This document shows, piece after piece, positions 1 to 9,817 of a DNA stretch of 64,000 bases. A program made the position numbers and the translations under genes. Origin of the DNA: Cristatella mucedo. Lineage: Eukaryota > Bryozoa > Phylactolaemata > Cristatellidae. Each line of letters begins with the position of its first letter. Position 1 is the first letter of the stretch. Location: contig WPIO01000007.1 of NCBI GenBank assembly GCA_009760855.2, forward strand, positions 106,501 to 170,500, written 5' to 3'. The notes under the pieces were generated by a model. That model saw only the letters and a list, made by a program, of their open reading frames with translations. It was not told where the DNA came from and made no database searches.

Positions 1-77
1 AGGTTATTAAAGTAAACGGTTGTCGATCCTTCGGCAAGCCCTACAAGAATTTCCTGAAGATTGATAACGATAAGACC

Positions 78-195
78 AGGCTACCGAATGCGTACCGAAA
101 GCCGCTTAGGCTGTGAGTGCGCTATACAAAACTCTCCTGCGTAACACCCACATGGTCTTTATGACTTCGTGGAGTTACTGACGGAGATACAATAC
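78..195 (+). mobile_element. L2-B LINE 3' end fragment
   Basis: This stretch matches the non-coding 3' end of the L2-B family seen complete at 12701-13897 and 7798-8590 (both minus). It carries the CTTAGGCTGTGAGTGCGC block and the closing CACATGGTCTTTATGACTT block. It ends at the family's usual end, GGAGATACAATAC. Only the tail is present, so it is a 5'-truncated copy. Confidence 0.75.
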
Positions 196-214
196 AACCT
201 CTTGTCTATGGAAG

Positions 215-700
215 AACCGAATGTCAGCCTCGTGCTACAAGGCCTGAGCTTCAAAATGGGTTCATCTAGCATCACTCCTCTGATGCCTGCCTGCTATCGG
301 TGCAAGAAGTCCCTAAACAAATTGTCATTGGATAAGCAAATTGCATCTTTCGCCAAGTCTGCGTACATTCCGATAAGGAACGTTACACAAATTAGGGCCT
401 GCTAAGACCAGGTACGACAACAAAACTAGTTCATACCTTAATGGTATCGCGTCTAGATTATTGCAATAAATTAGCTGTTGCATTCCTCCGCCTAAAGACC
501 GTTGACGAAAGAAGCTTTTGCTCTGCATGTCCTAGACTGTGTAACTCACTTCCACAATTCTTATGCAATGACAACTACTCTCCTGCTACGGACTACGGCA
601 TAGCCTTTCCAGGCCGTCCTTAGCTGCTACTTCCACGCTACTCACTACCCTAACTGCTTTCCTAACTCAGCTATGCTTCTTACTATCCCTTACCGAAGCG
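215..700 (+). mobile_element. L2-type RT fragments, mosaic and internally deleted
   Basis: Positions about 220-455 translate, with frame changes, to the C-terminal part of an L2-type reverse transcriptase. The piece at 400-455 reads TTKLVHTLMVSRLDYCN, homologous to but different from both L2-A and L2-B, so it may be a third lineage. From about 456 the sequence jumps to the L2-B C-terminus (KLAVAFLRLKT, then the LWNSLPQFL-like block) up to about 700. The join skips roughly 100 codons, which indicates an internal deletion or recombination between copies. Confidence 0.6.
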
Positions 701-1204
701 CTGCATAAGATTCCATGAAATTGGAGACCACAGAGTTTATGTAAAGGCAATGTTCTTGTAAAATTGCTATCCCCTGCACCCGACGACTCATTCGTGAACG
801 CTATCTTAATCAGCAAAATGCCAAAAATGCAGTGCAAAGCGGGTCCACAACTCTTTTCCCGGAAGTGCAATCGAGCTGATAGTCTCCACGTAAGTTCCTA
901 GATTTTAACCCAATTTAGCATCATAAGAAGTACTGGATCAGCAGTTGTGAGGGGTGACTCCCATCCACTGACCGTGACAGTTAGTCTATTTGAGAGAGTG
1001 CATATACTGTGTGAGAGTCTATGCCACAAAAAGTATTCATCAGCTGCTAGCTTCGATACCCTGCAGGATGTCCTTACAAGCCAGCCACAGTGACATGCTG
1101 CTTCATAAAATGAAGTAGGACGCCGCAGAGAGCAAGCTGCAGTAGGACAGGTTTCGAAGATTGTGCATAGTACACTGACCAAGGGCTCAACAGCCAACCG
1201 TTCG

Positions 1205-2640
1205 ATTCTAACAATCTACTTAGGAATGCAGACATGGGTAGAGTGTCTCTGCTTGTTTTGCTCAATCTTTCGGCAGCTTTTGATACCATCGATCACAAAG
1301 TACTTCTAGAGCGCCTCTCATCTCGCCTGGGTATCACTGGCACTGCTCTGCAGTGGTTCAGGTCCTATCTCAGTGGGAGACTCCAGAGTATTGACGTGAA
1401 TGGACAAAGATCATCCAGGTACCTCTGAAATATGGGGTACCTCAGGGCTCCGTGCTAGGTCCGGTTCTTTTCACGGTTTATACTCTCCCTCCTGCTGATG
1501 TGATTGCCAAGCACAATCTAGGCTTTCACTTCTATGCGGATGACACTCAGTTGTACCTTTGCTTTGATTCCTCCCAGCCTTCGACCACCTCAAATTCTCT
1601 CAACTCACTTGCTGCATGTATTGATGAAACCCGCACATGGATGGCAGCAAATTTTCTAAAACTCAACGATGATAAAACTAACTTACTAGTTATGGGCAAA
1701 CCCAGTGTGATTCACAAATTGGTAAGGCTGAAACTCAAAATTGGCTCTGCCAGCGTATCTCCTGTTGAACCAGCTCGAAATCTAGGTGTCATATTCCAAA
1801 GCGACCTCTCGTTAGACGACCATATCAGCTCCACAGTCAAATCTGCCCATTTTCAGCTACATAACATTGCTAAAATTCGGGCTTGTTTAGATAAGGATAC
1901 CACGTCTAAGTTGGTCCATGCATTAGTGACATCCCGTTTCGACTTCGGCAACTCACTGCTCGCTGGCCTACCGGCATGTGCGATCAGGCGATTGCAGCTG
2001 GTGCAAAACTCAGCAGCTAGGCTTGTCTGTAGTGAGCGTCGCAGTTGCCACATCACACAGATCTTCTCGCCGACCTGCAGTGGCTACCAGTCAAGCAACG
2101 GATTGACTTCAAGGTTTTGTCGCTCACTTTTAGGTCCCTTCATCCTTTGGCTCCAGCCTATCTCTCAGATATACTCCCCCATCAGGCCAATCATCGTACC
2201 ACTCGCTTTTCGGAATCCAACAGTTTACCAATACCTCGTACAAACCTCAAATCCTTTGGAGACCGTGCATTTAGTTCGTATGCTCCCAAAGCCTGGAACT
2301 CCCTCCCGACATGCGTCAGAACATCCTCTGACCTGACCACATTTAAAAAGAACTTAAAAACACACCTATTTAGGACAGCATATAGTGGGTCCCTGTGATT
2401 CGTCCTTGATGTTCTTATGCGTGCTGACACTGTGCATGCTGCCACTAGCCACATTTGCATGCTGACCGTGTGCATGTCACCCCTAATAGTGTTATTCATG
2501 CTGTTTATCAAGCATGATATTACTCACCATTCAATTGCATTTCTCTTTGCAGCAAATGTAAAGCGCCTAGAGAGAGATTGAGTTCTCCGAGGGCGCTATA
2601 TCAAGTGCATAACAATAATAATAATAATTATTATTGTTAT
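1205..2640 (+). mobile_element. L2-A LINE, 5'-truncated, frameshifted RT
   Basis: The copy holds L2-A reverse transcriptase from the [11 protein letters not shown] motif (here [11 protein letters not shown], about 1264) through the catalytic FYADD box at about 1530-1545 to the C-terminal SGSL end at 2398. A frameshift near 1415-1450 splits the frame just before [10 protein letters not shown]-like sequence (readable as [12 protein letters not shown] across the break), and another lies near 2060. The 3' end has the family's CGCCTAGAGAGAGATTGAG and GGGCGCTATATCAAGTGCA block, followed by (AAT)n. Start is set by the loss of similarity to the 42592-44385 copy. Confidence 0.85.
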
Positions 2641-2654
2641 TTTAAAGATTATAT

Positions 2655-3005
2655 TCCGAAAAGCAAGTGATGCAATGCCTACCTAGTCTGGTGCTGGAGT
2701 GGATCTGATAGGTAGGCTGGATCCAAAGAATGAAAGGACCTAAAACAGAGTGACAAAACCTTGAATTCGATGCGTTTCTTGTCTGGGTGCCAGTGCAGGT
2801 CAGCTAGAAGTGGTGTGGTGTGGTGTGGCAACTACCGCGCTCACAATAGCCAAGCCTAGATGCAGTTGTTGTACCGGCTGTAAGCGCCTGATTGCATAGG
2901 TTGGTAGACCAGCAAGCAGTGAGTTGCAGAAGTCGAGATGGGATGTCACAAATGCTTGGAACAATTTACATGTGTTATTCCTGTCTGAACAAGCTAATTC
3001 GATAA
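2655..3005 (-). mobile_element. L2-A LINE fragment
   Basis: Reverse-complement similarity to L2-A RT C-terminal coding sequence is clear, for example the CACTTTTAGGT, CTGGCACCC and TCTGCAACTCACTGC blocks. It lacks the 3' end and lies directly behind the (ATT)n tail of the plus copy ending at 2640. It is heavily mutated, with a short GTGGT tandem repeat at 2811-2828. Confidence 0.6.
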
Positions 3006-3104
3006 TTCTAGCAAGTGAGCATCTGTTAATTTATTTGGCACTTTTAATTTGAAAAAGAAGTTCGTGATTTTCATTTCCTGCTCCTAGCCTTATGCGAAAG
3101 AGAT

Positions 3105-3500
3105 ATCGAAGATATTTGCAGAGCAAAGGCTTCTGTCGATAACTGTCTTAATGCGAAGTAATAGAATAGCTAATTTATTGTCCATGTGATGAGGGCCAGA
3201 GAAGGCTGAAACTGGGGCAGAAGTTCAGCTAGGTATGGAGGAGGCAAGCCGTAGCTTCTCGTGGGTCATCGCAAGAACTTTGCTCTCTATCCGTCGTTCA
3301 GCCGGCAACCATCCAAGCTCTTTCAGCAAAGGAAACACATGGTCAAACCTATGGGATTTGTAAATTAGCCTTGGAGAGCCATATTCATCGCCAGCTGCAG
3401 TGACCTAGTGGCTTTTTTGGTAGCCCAGTCAAAAGGAAATTACAATAACCTAGCCGAGACAGAACTAAGGCGCGACGATGACATTTAATTTCACTCAAAG
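3105..3500 (-). mobile_element. L2-B LINE fragment
   Basis: Read on the minus strand it matches the L2-B RT C-terminus (codons for GWLPAERR, then a DEKFLR-like stretch and AELLPQFQ). Neighbouring similarity extends to the SRLGYCNFLLTG region near 3440-3465. Both ends are missing and frames are broken. Confidence 0.55.
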
Positions 3501-3699
3501 AGAAGCAAATCTCTTTCTAGCCACGCTGCATGGAAAGCAAGGAAAGGAATGTTAATTTTTTAGTGATAAATTTGCACAGTGTCAGCACGCACAAGCATAC
3601 GTAGGAAAATTCAAGCGGAAACGCTGTAAGGAGTAGATACATTTAGCTTCTTCTTAAGCGATGCCAATTTAAATGCAAATTTTTTTAATTTTTAGTGTC

Positions 3700-4015
3700 T
3701 TCATCTTAAAAGCCAGGAGATGCTATGTCAGTCGGTAGTGAGATCCAGCGTTTTTGGGCATACTAACGGATGGCATGGTCTTTTAGTCGGATTTTAGGTT
3801 AGCTAGAGGAAAAGATTTACGACTTGAGTCAAAATTCGGAAGTTGTTTGTAATTGTTTGAATAGGTTGGCCGTTGCAAGAAAATAGACGAACTTAAAAGT
3901 GAGTGACAATAGCTTAAAGTCAATACGCTGCTTGATAGGAACTAGTGCAGGTCAGTGAGAAGTGGGGTAACGTAGTAATAGCGACATCCCTGACAGACGC
4001 AGCTTATTCGGCATA
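3700..4015 (-). mobile_element. Degenerate L2-A LINE fragment
   Basis: Weak but collinear reverse-complement similarity to L2-A RT, best at 3895-4005 (the AGTGAGTGACAATAGCTTAAAG and GCAGGTCAGTGAGAAG blocks). It is an old copy without open frame. Confidence 0.45.
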
Positions 4016-4064
4016 ATTTGTTCCTGCAGCAATACTAATAATAATAACAATAATATTAACTATT

Positions 4065-4225
4065 AGCTGATTTAAAAGCCTCATTTGTGTAGCGGCAAAA
4101 GAGCCTTAGCGGATATCACCATGGCTTACGGTTGGCAATAAAGGATCGTCCACTTCAGGATTCGAACCCACGACCTTGGTTATGACGAGCGAGCACCTTA
4201 CCTCCTGGGCTGTCCCTACCCCAAT
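4065..4225 (-). mobile_element. SINE1 (tRNA-derived) copy
   Basis: On the minus strand a tRNA-like head with a B-box-type GGGTTCGAATCCTG is followed by the SINE1 body: GCCGTAAGCC, then GCTCTTTTGCCGCTACAC and AAATCAGC. The same order of blocks occurs at 24125-24322, 51985-52165 and 58510-58672. Confidence 0.65.
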
Positions 4226-4229
4226 GTCA

Positions 4230-5470
4230 GATGTGCTATGGGTACAGTGCTCATAGCAAGCTGTTCAACATGGTCTCGGCGTATTTTTACATTGATATTC
4301 AATAAAAATGTTTGTAGTTATCCTTTCTATTTAGAGTTTCTCTCTGATAGCTAAATACCGAACCTTAATCCTAGGACCTAAACTCTAAACCCAAAAACTC
4401 AAACCCAACAAAATAAAAAACCTAACGAGTAAAAATAAGCCGTAACCCCAAAGCAAGTAAAACCATCGGCTAGAATTAAAAAGAGCGTGCCGTGTTGTCC
4501 ACACGTTAAAACCTATTCTAACAATAAGCAAAAAGTCAGCGTCTAATTAATTCATTTCAACTGAGAGTCGAATCGGATTCTTCAGATAAAATTCATTGGT
4601 TAATATCGCAAATCGCCAAAATAATATGGTGGCTTTTTTGAATAACTTTTTTGAATAGTTCAAGCCTATCCTAACAACCTATGATTCAGGTAAAAGCTTC
4701 CTTAGCAGCAACTGTCAATGCCTAGATAGGGATTTAATTCTTTGCGAGTTACACAAATATATAATTTACGTTAAATTGGAGGCTTTCTAGTATATCCAGC
4801 ATTTAGTCACATTTACATTTGTAAAAACTATAGCTATTCAATCATTGGCCACTGCTGACTCCCTGCTCGATTGCGACCAGCGATTGCCTAGGTAGACGCC
4901 GAGACACTCGGAAGAAGTTACAAAGGGGACGCTAAGAAGTAAGGCGACCACTTACCTTAAAGAACGACAGCATGTACTAGCTACCTTAGCACACATGTTT
5001 TCAGGGGTATTTAACTCTCATAAATACAAATGATTAGGAAGCAAGCATTGCTCACAGAGCGGCCCACTAGAGCGCCGGTGAAAGAATCTGCAAACGCGAG
5101 TTTATTGATCGGCTTATTTTAATCTGTGCCTTTCGCTGCGTTGTCATTTTGAATCCCGACTTTGCTCGTTTTTAATGGAGGATCTAATAGGCAGCTGAGA
5201 TCCTGGGTAGAAAACTCGTACTAATCCAGCACTACTAAAGTAATTTAGTATAGTATAGAATGGTAATACAAATCCAAGCAAAATCAGAGATAAAAAGCTG
5301 CAGTAATGTAAAAGAAGAGGTTAATTCAGTGAAAATTTCACGTTAATCAGTTAAGTATTGGCCGAGTTATGGAATTATCAATAAGAGGCAAAAAGCTACA
5401 TCGTATAAGAAGCTGTCTGAAAGTCACAAGCTTGTACCTCAACAAGCTGAAAACTTTGATTCGCTAATTG
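4230..5470. other. AT-rich intergenic DNA, nothing recognised
   Basis: No coding similarity, RNA gene or repeat family could be recognised in this AT-rich stretch. Open frames are short and lack any family motif. A short run near 4340-4445 is rich in CTAAACC-like words, but spacing is irregular, so I do not call it a telomere-type repeat. Confidence 0.4.
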
Positions 5471-5474
5471 TATT

Positions 5475-5690
5475 GTTTATAATAATAATAAAAATAATAA
5501 TGATGCATTTGATATAACGCCCTCGGATAGCTCAATCTTTTTCTAGTTACTTCACATTTGCTACATATGAAGCCCGATCGAGTGATTAGTGGTGGCATGC
5601 TCAAAAAACAACAAGAATAACATGGTTAGGAGTGACACTCACAGGGTCAGCATGCAAGTGTGGCAATGCTGCATTCAGTTTACTTTTGGG
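5475..5690 (-). mobile_element. L2-A 3' end fragment
   Basis: An (AAT)n run followed by the reverse complement of the L2-A 3' end (TGCATTTGATATAACGCCCTC, then TCAATCTTTTTCTAG and ACATTTGCTAC). It also carries the downstream 3' UTR words for the CATGC and ATGTCACCCCTAA region. This is a 5'-truncated copy of mainly 3' UTR. Confidence 0.6.
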
Positions 5691-5897
5691 TTAGACAAGG
5701 TTAGCCTCATAATTTTTCCTTCATGTGAACATCGTCAAAACGTCCGATCCCAATTCTAACAAATATTCGATTGTTAACGAATTTTCTCAGTACTTTGCCG
5801 GCATTTACCTTTAAGTGCATCTTTTGTCCGAGCACATATCATGTGCATTCGGTAACGTAAAGATGGACATTCGGTGAAAACGTACTGCTGATGCCGA

Positions 5898-5900
<3 letters not shown>

Positions 5901-5930
<30 letters not shown>
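5901..5930. repeat. (CA)n microsatellite
   Basis: Fifteen uninterrupted CA dinucleotides. Confidence 0.97.
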
Positions 5931-5931
<1 letters not shown>

Positions 5932-6394
5932 TCAGTGCTTCAGTAGGTCTATGCTCCGGCTCATTTGTTGCTGCTCTGTGGCACTACCTCTGCTTGGAAC
6001 CTCTAGTGCTGCAGCTGAGCAACTGCAAGTTCATGCTCAGCAGATGCCTCAGGCGAGCATTCTTCAATAATGCCACACCAACGATAGTGCCTGATGAGAC
6101 CGGTCCACGCCACCTGCCACTAGTGGGAGAGGTCATTGTAGCTGAAATAGTTCGAATAGGGGACACTGAAAGTAACTCATTCACGTAAAACCTAATTCGA
6201 ACAATTCTATTTTGCAAAGGCCCAAGTAGCCATGGCGAGGCCTCAATCAACAGCTGCTACGCATCATACACAATTTTCCAACCTTCTTAAATGCTGTTGT
6301 GTATGCAGTCTAGTAATATTACGGAGAGTTGGAAATAAGCTTTATAAATTACCGTAAGAGAATAGTCTGTCAAACTTTCCGGCAGCAGGAAAGC

Positions 6395-6925
6395 TTAAGG
6401 AAGTGTTCTGCCACCAGCTAACTCGTACGTGATACGAATACATAGTGAACAAAGGTCACAGCACACCAGTTCGAGGCCCAGCGACAAGTCATCACGCGAG
6501 ACAGCATACGTGCCACCGCAACGGCAAGGATAGAACCGTCGCTCGCCACACTCGTCCTCCTCCACGAAATCAGCAGCGGACACGTGATCCTGGATCGGGT
6601 AGTCCTGATACAGCTGCTGCTCTAGCAGGCGGGCGTCGTACTCCAGCCGCCGTGAGGGGTCGCTCAGTATCTCCCAGGCACGCTGCACCGCCAGGAAGGC
6701 GGCTGTAGAGGCATCCGGGCCGTCGCTGCACGGCGCCGGTTCGGACCGGAGGGCGCTGCCTTCCAGCTGCGACAGCGCGGGCGAGTCGAGGGAAGACGTC
6801 GCCGGCGGCACAGACGAACGCAGCTTGTCAGGGTGCAGCCTCCTGACCAGGGACACGTAGGCGGCCTTTAAGTCAGCTTGCGTGGCCGCGGGCCAACAGC
6901 CGAGGGCTGCGTAGAGATCCTCCAT
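6395..6925 (-). CDS. DNAJC24: DPH4/DNAJC24-like J protein with CSL zinc finger
   Basis: The 176-aa frame starts at the ATG at 6925 (MEDLYAALG). The frame extends nine codons further upstream but with no ATG. Seen: an N-terminal J domain (about residues 1-85) with the HPD motif in RRLHPDKL; a long low-complexity loop (Ser/Pro/Ala-rich) before the last J-domain helix (AWEILSDPSRRLEYD); and a C-terminal CSL (DPH-type) zinc-binding domain with CRC in YPCRCGGTY and CDLC in CCDLCSL. Family knowledge: DPH4/DNAJC24 is an iron/zinc-binding J protein that stimulates Hsp70 and supplies electrons or iron for the first step of diphthamide synthesis on eEF2, in the cytosol. It is longer than the human protein (149 aa), mainly through the loop. 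It has no intron here, so a functional retrocopy is possible. It lies about 2.6 kb upstream of and divergent from CERT. The fused J-CSL pair makes the family call firm; expression is inferred. Confidence 0.88.
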   Translation of the reverse strand: MEDLYAALGCWPAATQADLKAAYVSLVRRLHPDKLRSSVPPATSSLDSPALSQLEGSALRSEPAPCSDGPDASTAAFLAVQRAWEILSDPSRRLEYDARLLEQQLYQDYPIQDHVSAADFVEEDECGERRFYPCRCGGTYAVSRDDLSLGLELVCCDLCSLCIRITYELAGGRTLP

Positions 6926-7484
6926 GCCCAATCTGGGCCCAGGACACAGCACCGATTCAAACCGGCTTTCGGTGACCTGTCACCGAGACGACTCCACTCG
7001 GCCACAATGGCGTGGCGCGTCGCTCTGCAAGGCGATACGACTACAAACTGTGGGCTATAGCTGCCCAGCTGGCACGAAGCACTGAAAATACAGCACATTG
7101 CAGCAGCTCCAGTAAATGCAGCGCTCACCAGCCAACACAATGACGACCGTGACACTCGGGTGAGAGTTTAGGGACACGAGGTTTCATGGTAAACATGTAG
7201 GCAGCGCAAGCTCTGCCTAAAGCTATGCAGTCGACTAGCCCGGGTATCGCCGAGCGATTCAAAGCAGATTGAGCGTGCATGGGCAAAGTGTAGGAAGCCA
7301 ATTGAAAGCGCTAATATGCGAATACAGCTGCTCGACTATCTCAATGAGCTCCATCGGCTCAGAAGTGGGGAATGGCAGAGTACAGATGGCACTACGTCCA
7401 GTAATCCAGACATGGGTTCCTCCCCTTTGCTGGATAAGTTTGGGAGACTCAAGCTGGACCAGGCAATCCGAAGCTAATTTCCTT

Positions 7485-7690
7485 CTGGCGCTTCACAAAG
7501 CCCGTCGTGGTGGCTTGGCTCCTTCGCAACTAGCTGACCTGCTGCACAGGTTTCACTTTCCTCTTACACTCGGATCTCACTTCTTTCCTCTTGCTTAGGA
7601 CAACTATGTGAGCAGCAGCCTTTCTTTCACTACAAAAACTGTGGACGACAAAAGATTTTGCTCTGCAAACTCAAGGCTGCTGAACCCCAA
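7485..7690 (+). mobile_element. L2-B LINE fragment
   Basis: Similarity to the L2-B RT C-terminus is plain (codons for [21 protein letters not shown] appear here as LLALHKARRGGLAPSQLADLLHRF, then a KTVDDKRFCSANSRL block). Both ends are missing. Confidence 0.6.
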
Positions 7691-7797
7691 GTTCAAAACC
7701 CGCTCCAGGACGAAATACGCCGGACGAGCCACGTTCAACAATACCCAGTTCTCTCACCACGAAAAGGTACTAAACAGAAGAACCGAAAAATAAAAAG

Positions 7798-8590
7798 CAC
7801 AAATGTAATGTAATGTATCTCCGTCTGTAACTCCACAAAGTCATAAAGACCATGTGGGTGTTACGCAGAAGAGTTTTGTATAGCGCACTCACAGCCTAAG
7901 CGGCTTTCGGTACGCATTCGGTAGCCAACAGACTTCGTCTCACGCAACAAAGAGAAAGTGAGAAGCATAGCAGAGTCAGGAGAGCAGTTCAGGTAGTGAG
8001 TAGCATAGAAGTAGCAGTTCAGGACCGCTGAAAAAGATGTGCCATAGTCGGCAGTTGGAGAGTAGTTGTCGTTGCATAAGAATTGTGGAAGCGAGTTCCA
8101 CAGTCTAGGACCTGCAGAGCTAAACCTTCTGTCGCCAACTGTCTTTAAGTGGAGGAATGGGACAGCTAATTTATTGTCCACACAGGACCTGAGGGCCCGA
8201 ACAGGCTGAAACTGATGCAGCAGTTCAGCTAGGTACGAAGGAGCCAAGCCGTGGCGGGCCTTGTGGGTCAGCGTAAGAACTTTGCTCTGTATCCTTTGCT
8301 CAACCGGCAACCATCCTAGCTCTTTCAGCAGAGGTGACACGTGCTCAAACCGCTGGGACTTGAAGACCAGCCTTGCAGCCATATTCATAGTCAGCTGTAG
8401 TGGCATAATAGCTTTCTTTGGCAGCCCAGCCAAAAGGGAATTACAATAATCTAGCCGAGACAGAACTAAAGAGCTAGTTAATTTTTTTACAAGCCACTGT
8501 GGGAGACAGCTTCTAATCTTGGATAGGGATCGGATGCGATGGCTAGCTGTAGAGGCAGTCTTCTGAATAGCCCGGTTACATTATGAAAGT
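7798..8590 (-). mobile_element. L2-B LINE, 5'-truncated, with 3' end
   Basis: The minus strand carries the C-terminal third of L2-B RT ([24 protein letters not shown] at about 8490-8400, then continuing open from 8433 to 7861 as AELLHQF and [14 protein letters not shown]) and the full 3' UTR. It ends in the ATTACATTACATT tail at 7815-7798. The frame is mostly intact, so it is relatively young. Upstream of 8590 the similarity stops. Confidence 0.85.
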
Positions 8591-8599
8591 AATGCCTGA

Positions 8600-9541
8600 C
8601 TGACAGCAACCGTCAGCGAAGGTTATTCCAGCACATCGCTCATCGACGTAAATTTTGAAAATTCTTTAAAACGAACAACATGCAACTCGATAACAATCTA
8701 TATACCCTAGAAACAAAGGCCCGAGATCTAGAACAACTTAACAGTTAAATTACACGGCGTGCACTCGAGAGTGGCCGTAGACCAAGAAACGCCAGGGTAG
8801 CCGCTAAGGGGGACACGCATGCTACGCTCAGGTCGGTGCACTAGAAAAAGAGATGGCGAAGGAGGCCGAGCGGCTTTTCACACACAGGAGGACGTACGCA
8901 GCTGAATAATAAAAAAAAGGTGACTACAGATGCGCAGCAGCCGGGCGCGAGTCAGCAAAACGAGCACTCTTCGTGCACTGAACTTTTGGAGTGGTTGATC
9001 AATTAAATGTTACGTGCAGACGATCAACCGACACAGCAAACTGTCGCCGAGAAAGCCGATGAGTTATTCCACTTCGATCGCGGCTACATGCCGCCGTGCC
9101 AGTCACGTGCCGTCAGGGCCAGAGTGGCCACGGCAGCCTGATAAACTCAACAGTTTCAACAGAGGGGCGTGACACAAAATTATTAATATCCGCACATCTA
9201 CGACTCGGCGCTAATCTAAACGCAGGCGGCGAGCCCGGTAGGCGGGCACAGACCGCGCCGGGCGCAGTGGGACCCGATCGCGTACCGTAGGGCTGAAGAG
9301 GAAACCCGAGTCATAAACGGGGTAGGGCGCCGTTTTCTAGCGATATGTAGACTTACGGTATTGAGAGAGCAACACGTCGGCGTACTTTTAAAGCACGCCG
9401 ACTGCACGAGATCGACAGGTCGAGAACCGGAAATGCTCGGCCGAATGCGACCGACGTAGACCACTACGAGACTGAACACATAGCTGCTCGTCTTCCGGTA
9501 CCGGTTTGTACGGTGGGCGACGCTTTGGCGCGTGATAGCGA
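8600..9541 (+). promoter_or_regulatory. CERT upstream / 5' UTR region, CpG-rich
   Basis: GC and CpG content rises from about 8750 toward the CERT start codon. No TATA box at a convincing position and no other gene or repeat was recognised. I infer a CpG-type promoter and 5' UTR; the transcription start is unknown. An in-frame TAG sits two codons before the CERT ATG (9536-9538). Confidence 0.4.
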
Positions 9542-9817
9542 ATGTTGAAGCAACGGCCGGACCCTCCGGTAGGCGCAGAGCGCGGCGCGCGCGAGAGCAG
9601 CTCGCCGGACATCACGGATGACGAAGACGCCCAGGAAGAGGTCGATTCGTCGCCGCCCGAGCTGCACGGCAGCCTTCACAAATGGACCAACTATTTGCAC
9701 GGCTGGCAGGAGAGGTTTATACTGCTGAGGGAAGGTACCCTGACGTATTTCAAGTCGGAGACCGACAGGTCGTTCGGTTGCCGAGGCGCTATAAGCTTGG
9801 GAAAAGCGATAATTGTC
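9542..9817 (+). CDS. CERT1: CERT exon 1 (start, N-terminal part of PH domain)
   Basis: Encodes 92 aa. The ATG is chosen because an in-frame TAG lies two codons upstream and no later Met precedes the PH domain. An acidic Ser/Asp/Glu leader ([10 protein letters not shown]) precedes the PH fold: [21 protein letters not shown], then [15 protein letters not shown]. Donor GTAAGT follows at 9818, phase 0. Confidence 0.95.

Noticed and set aside
4340-4445. Interstitial telomere-like repeat
   Set aside because: CTAAACC-like words are irregular and do not form a tandem array.
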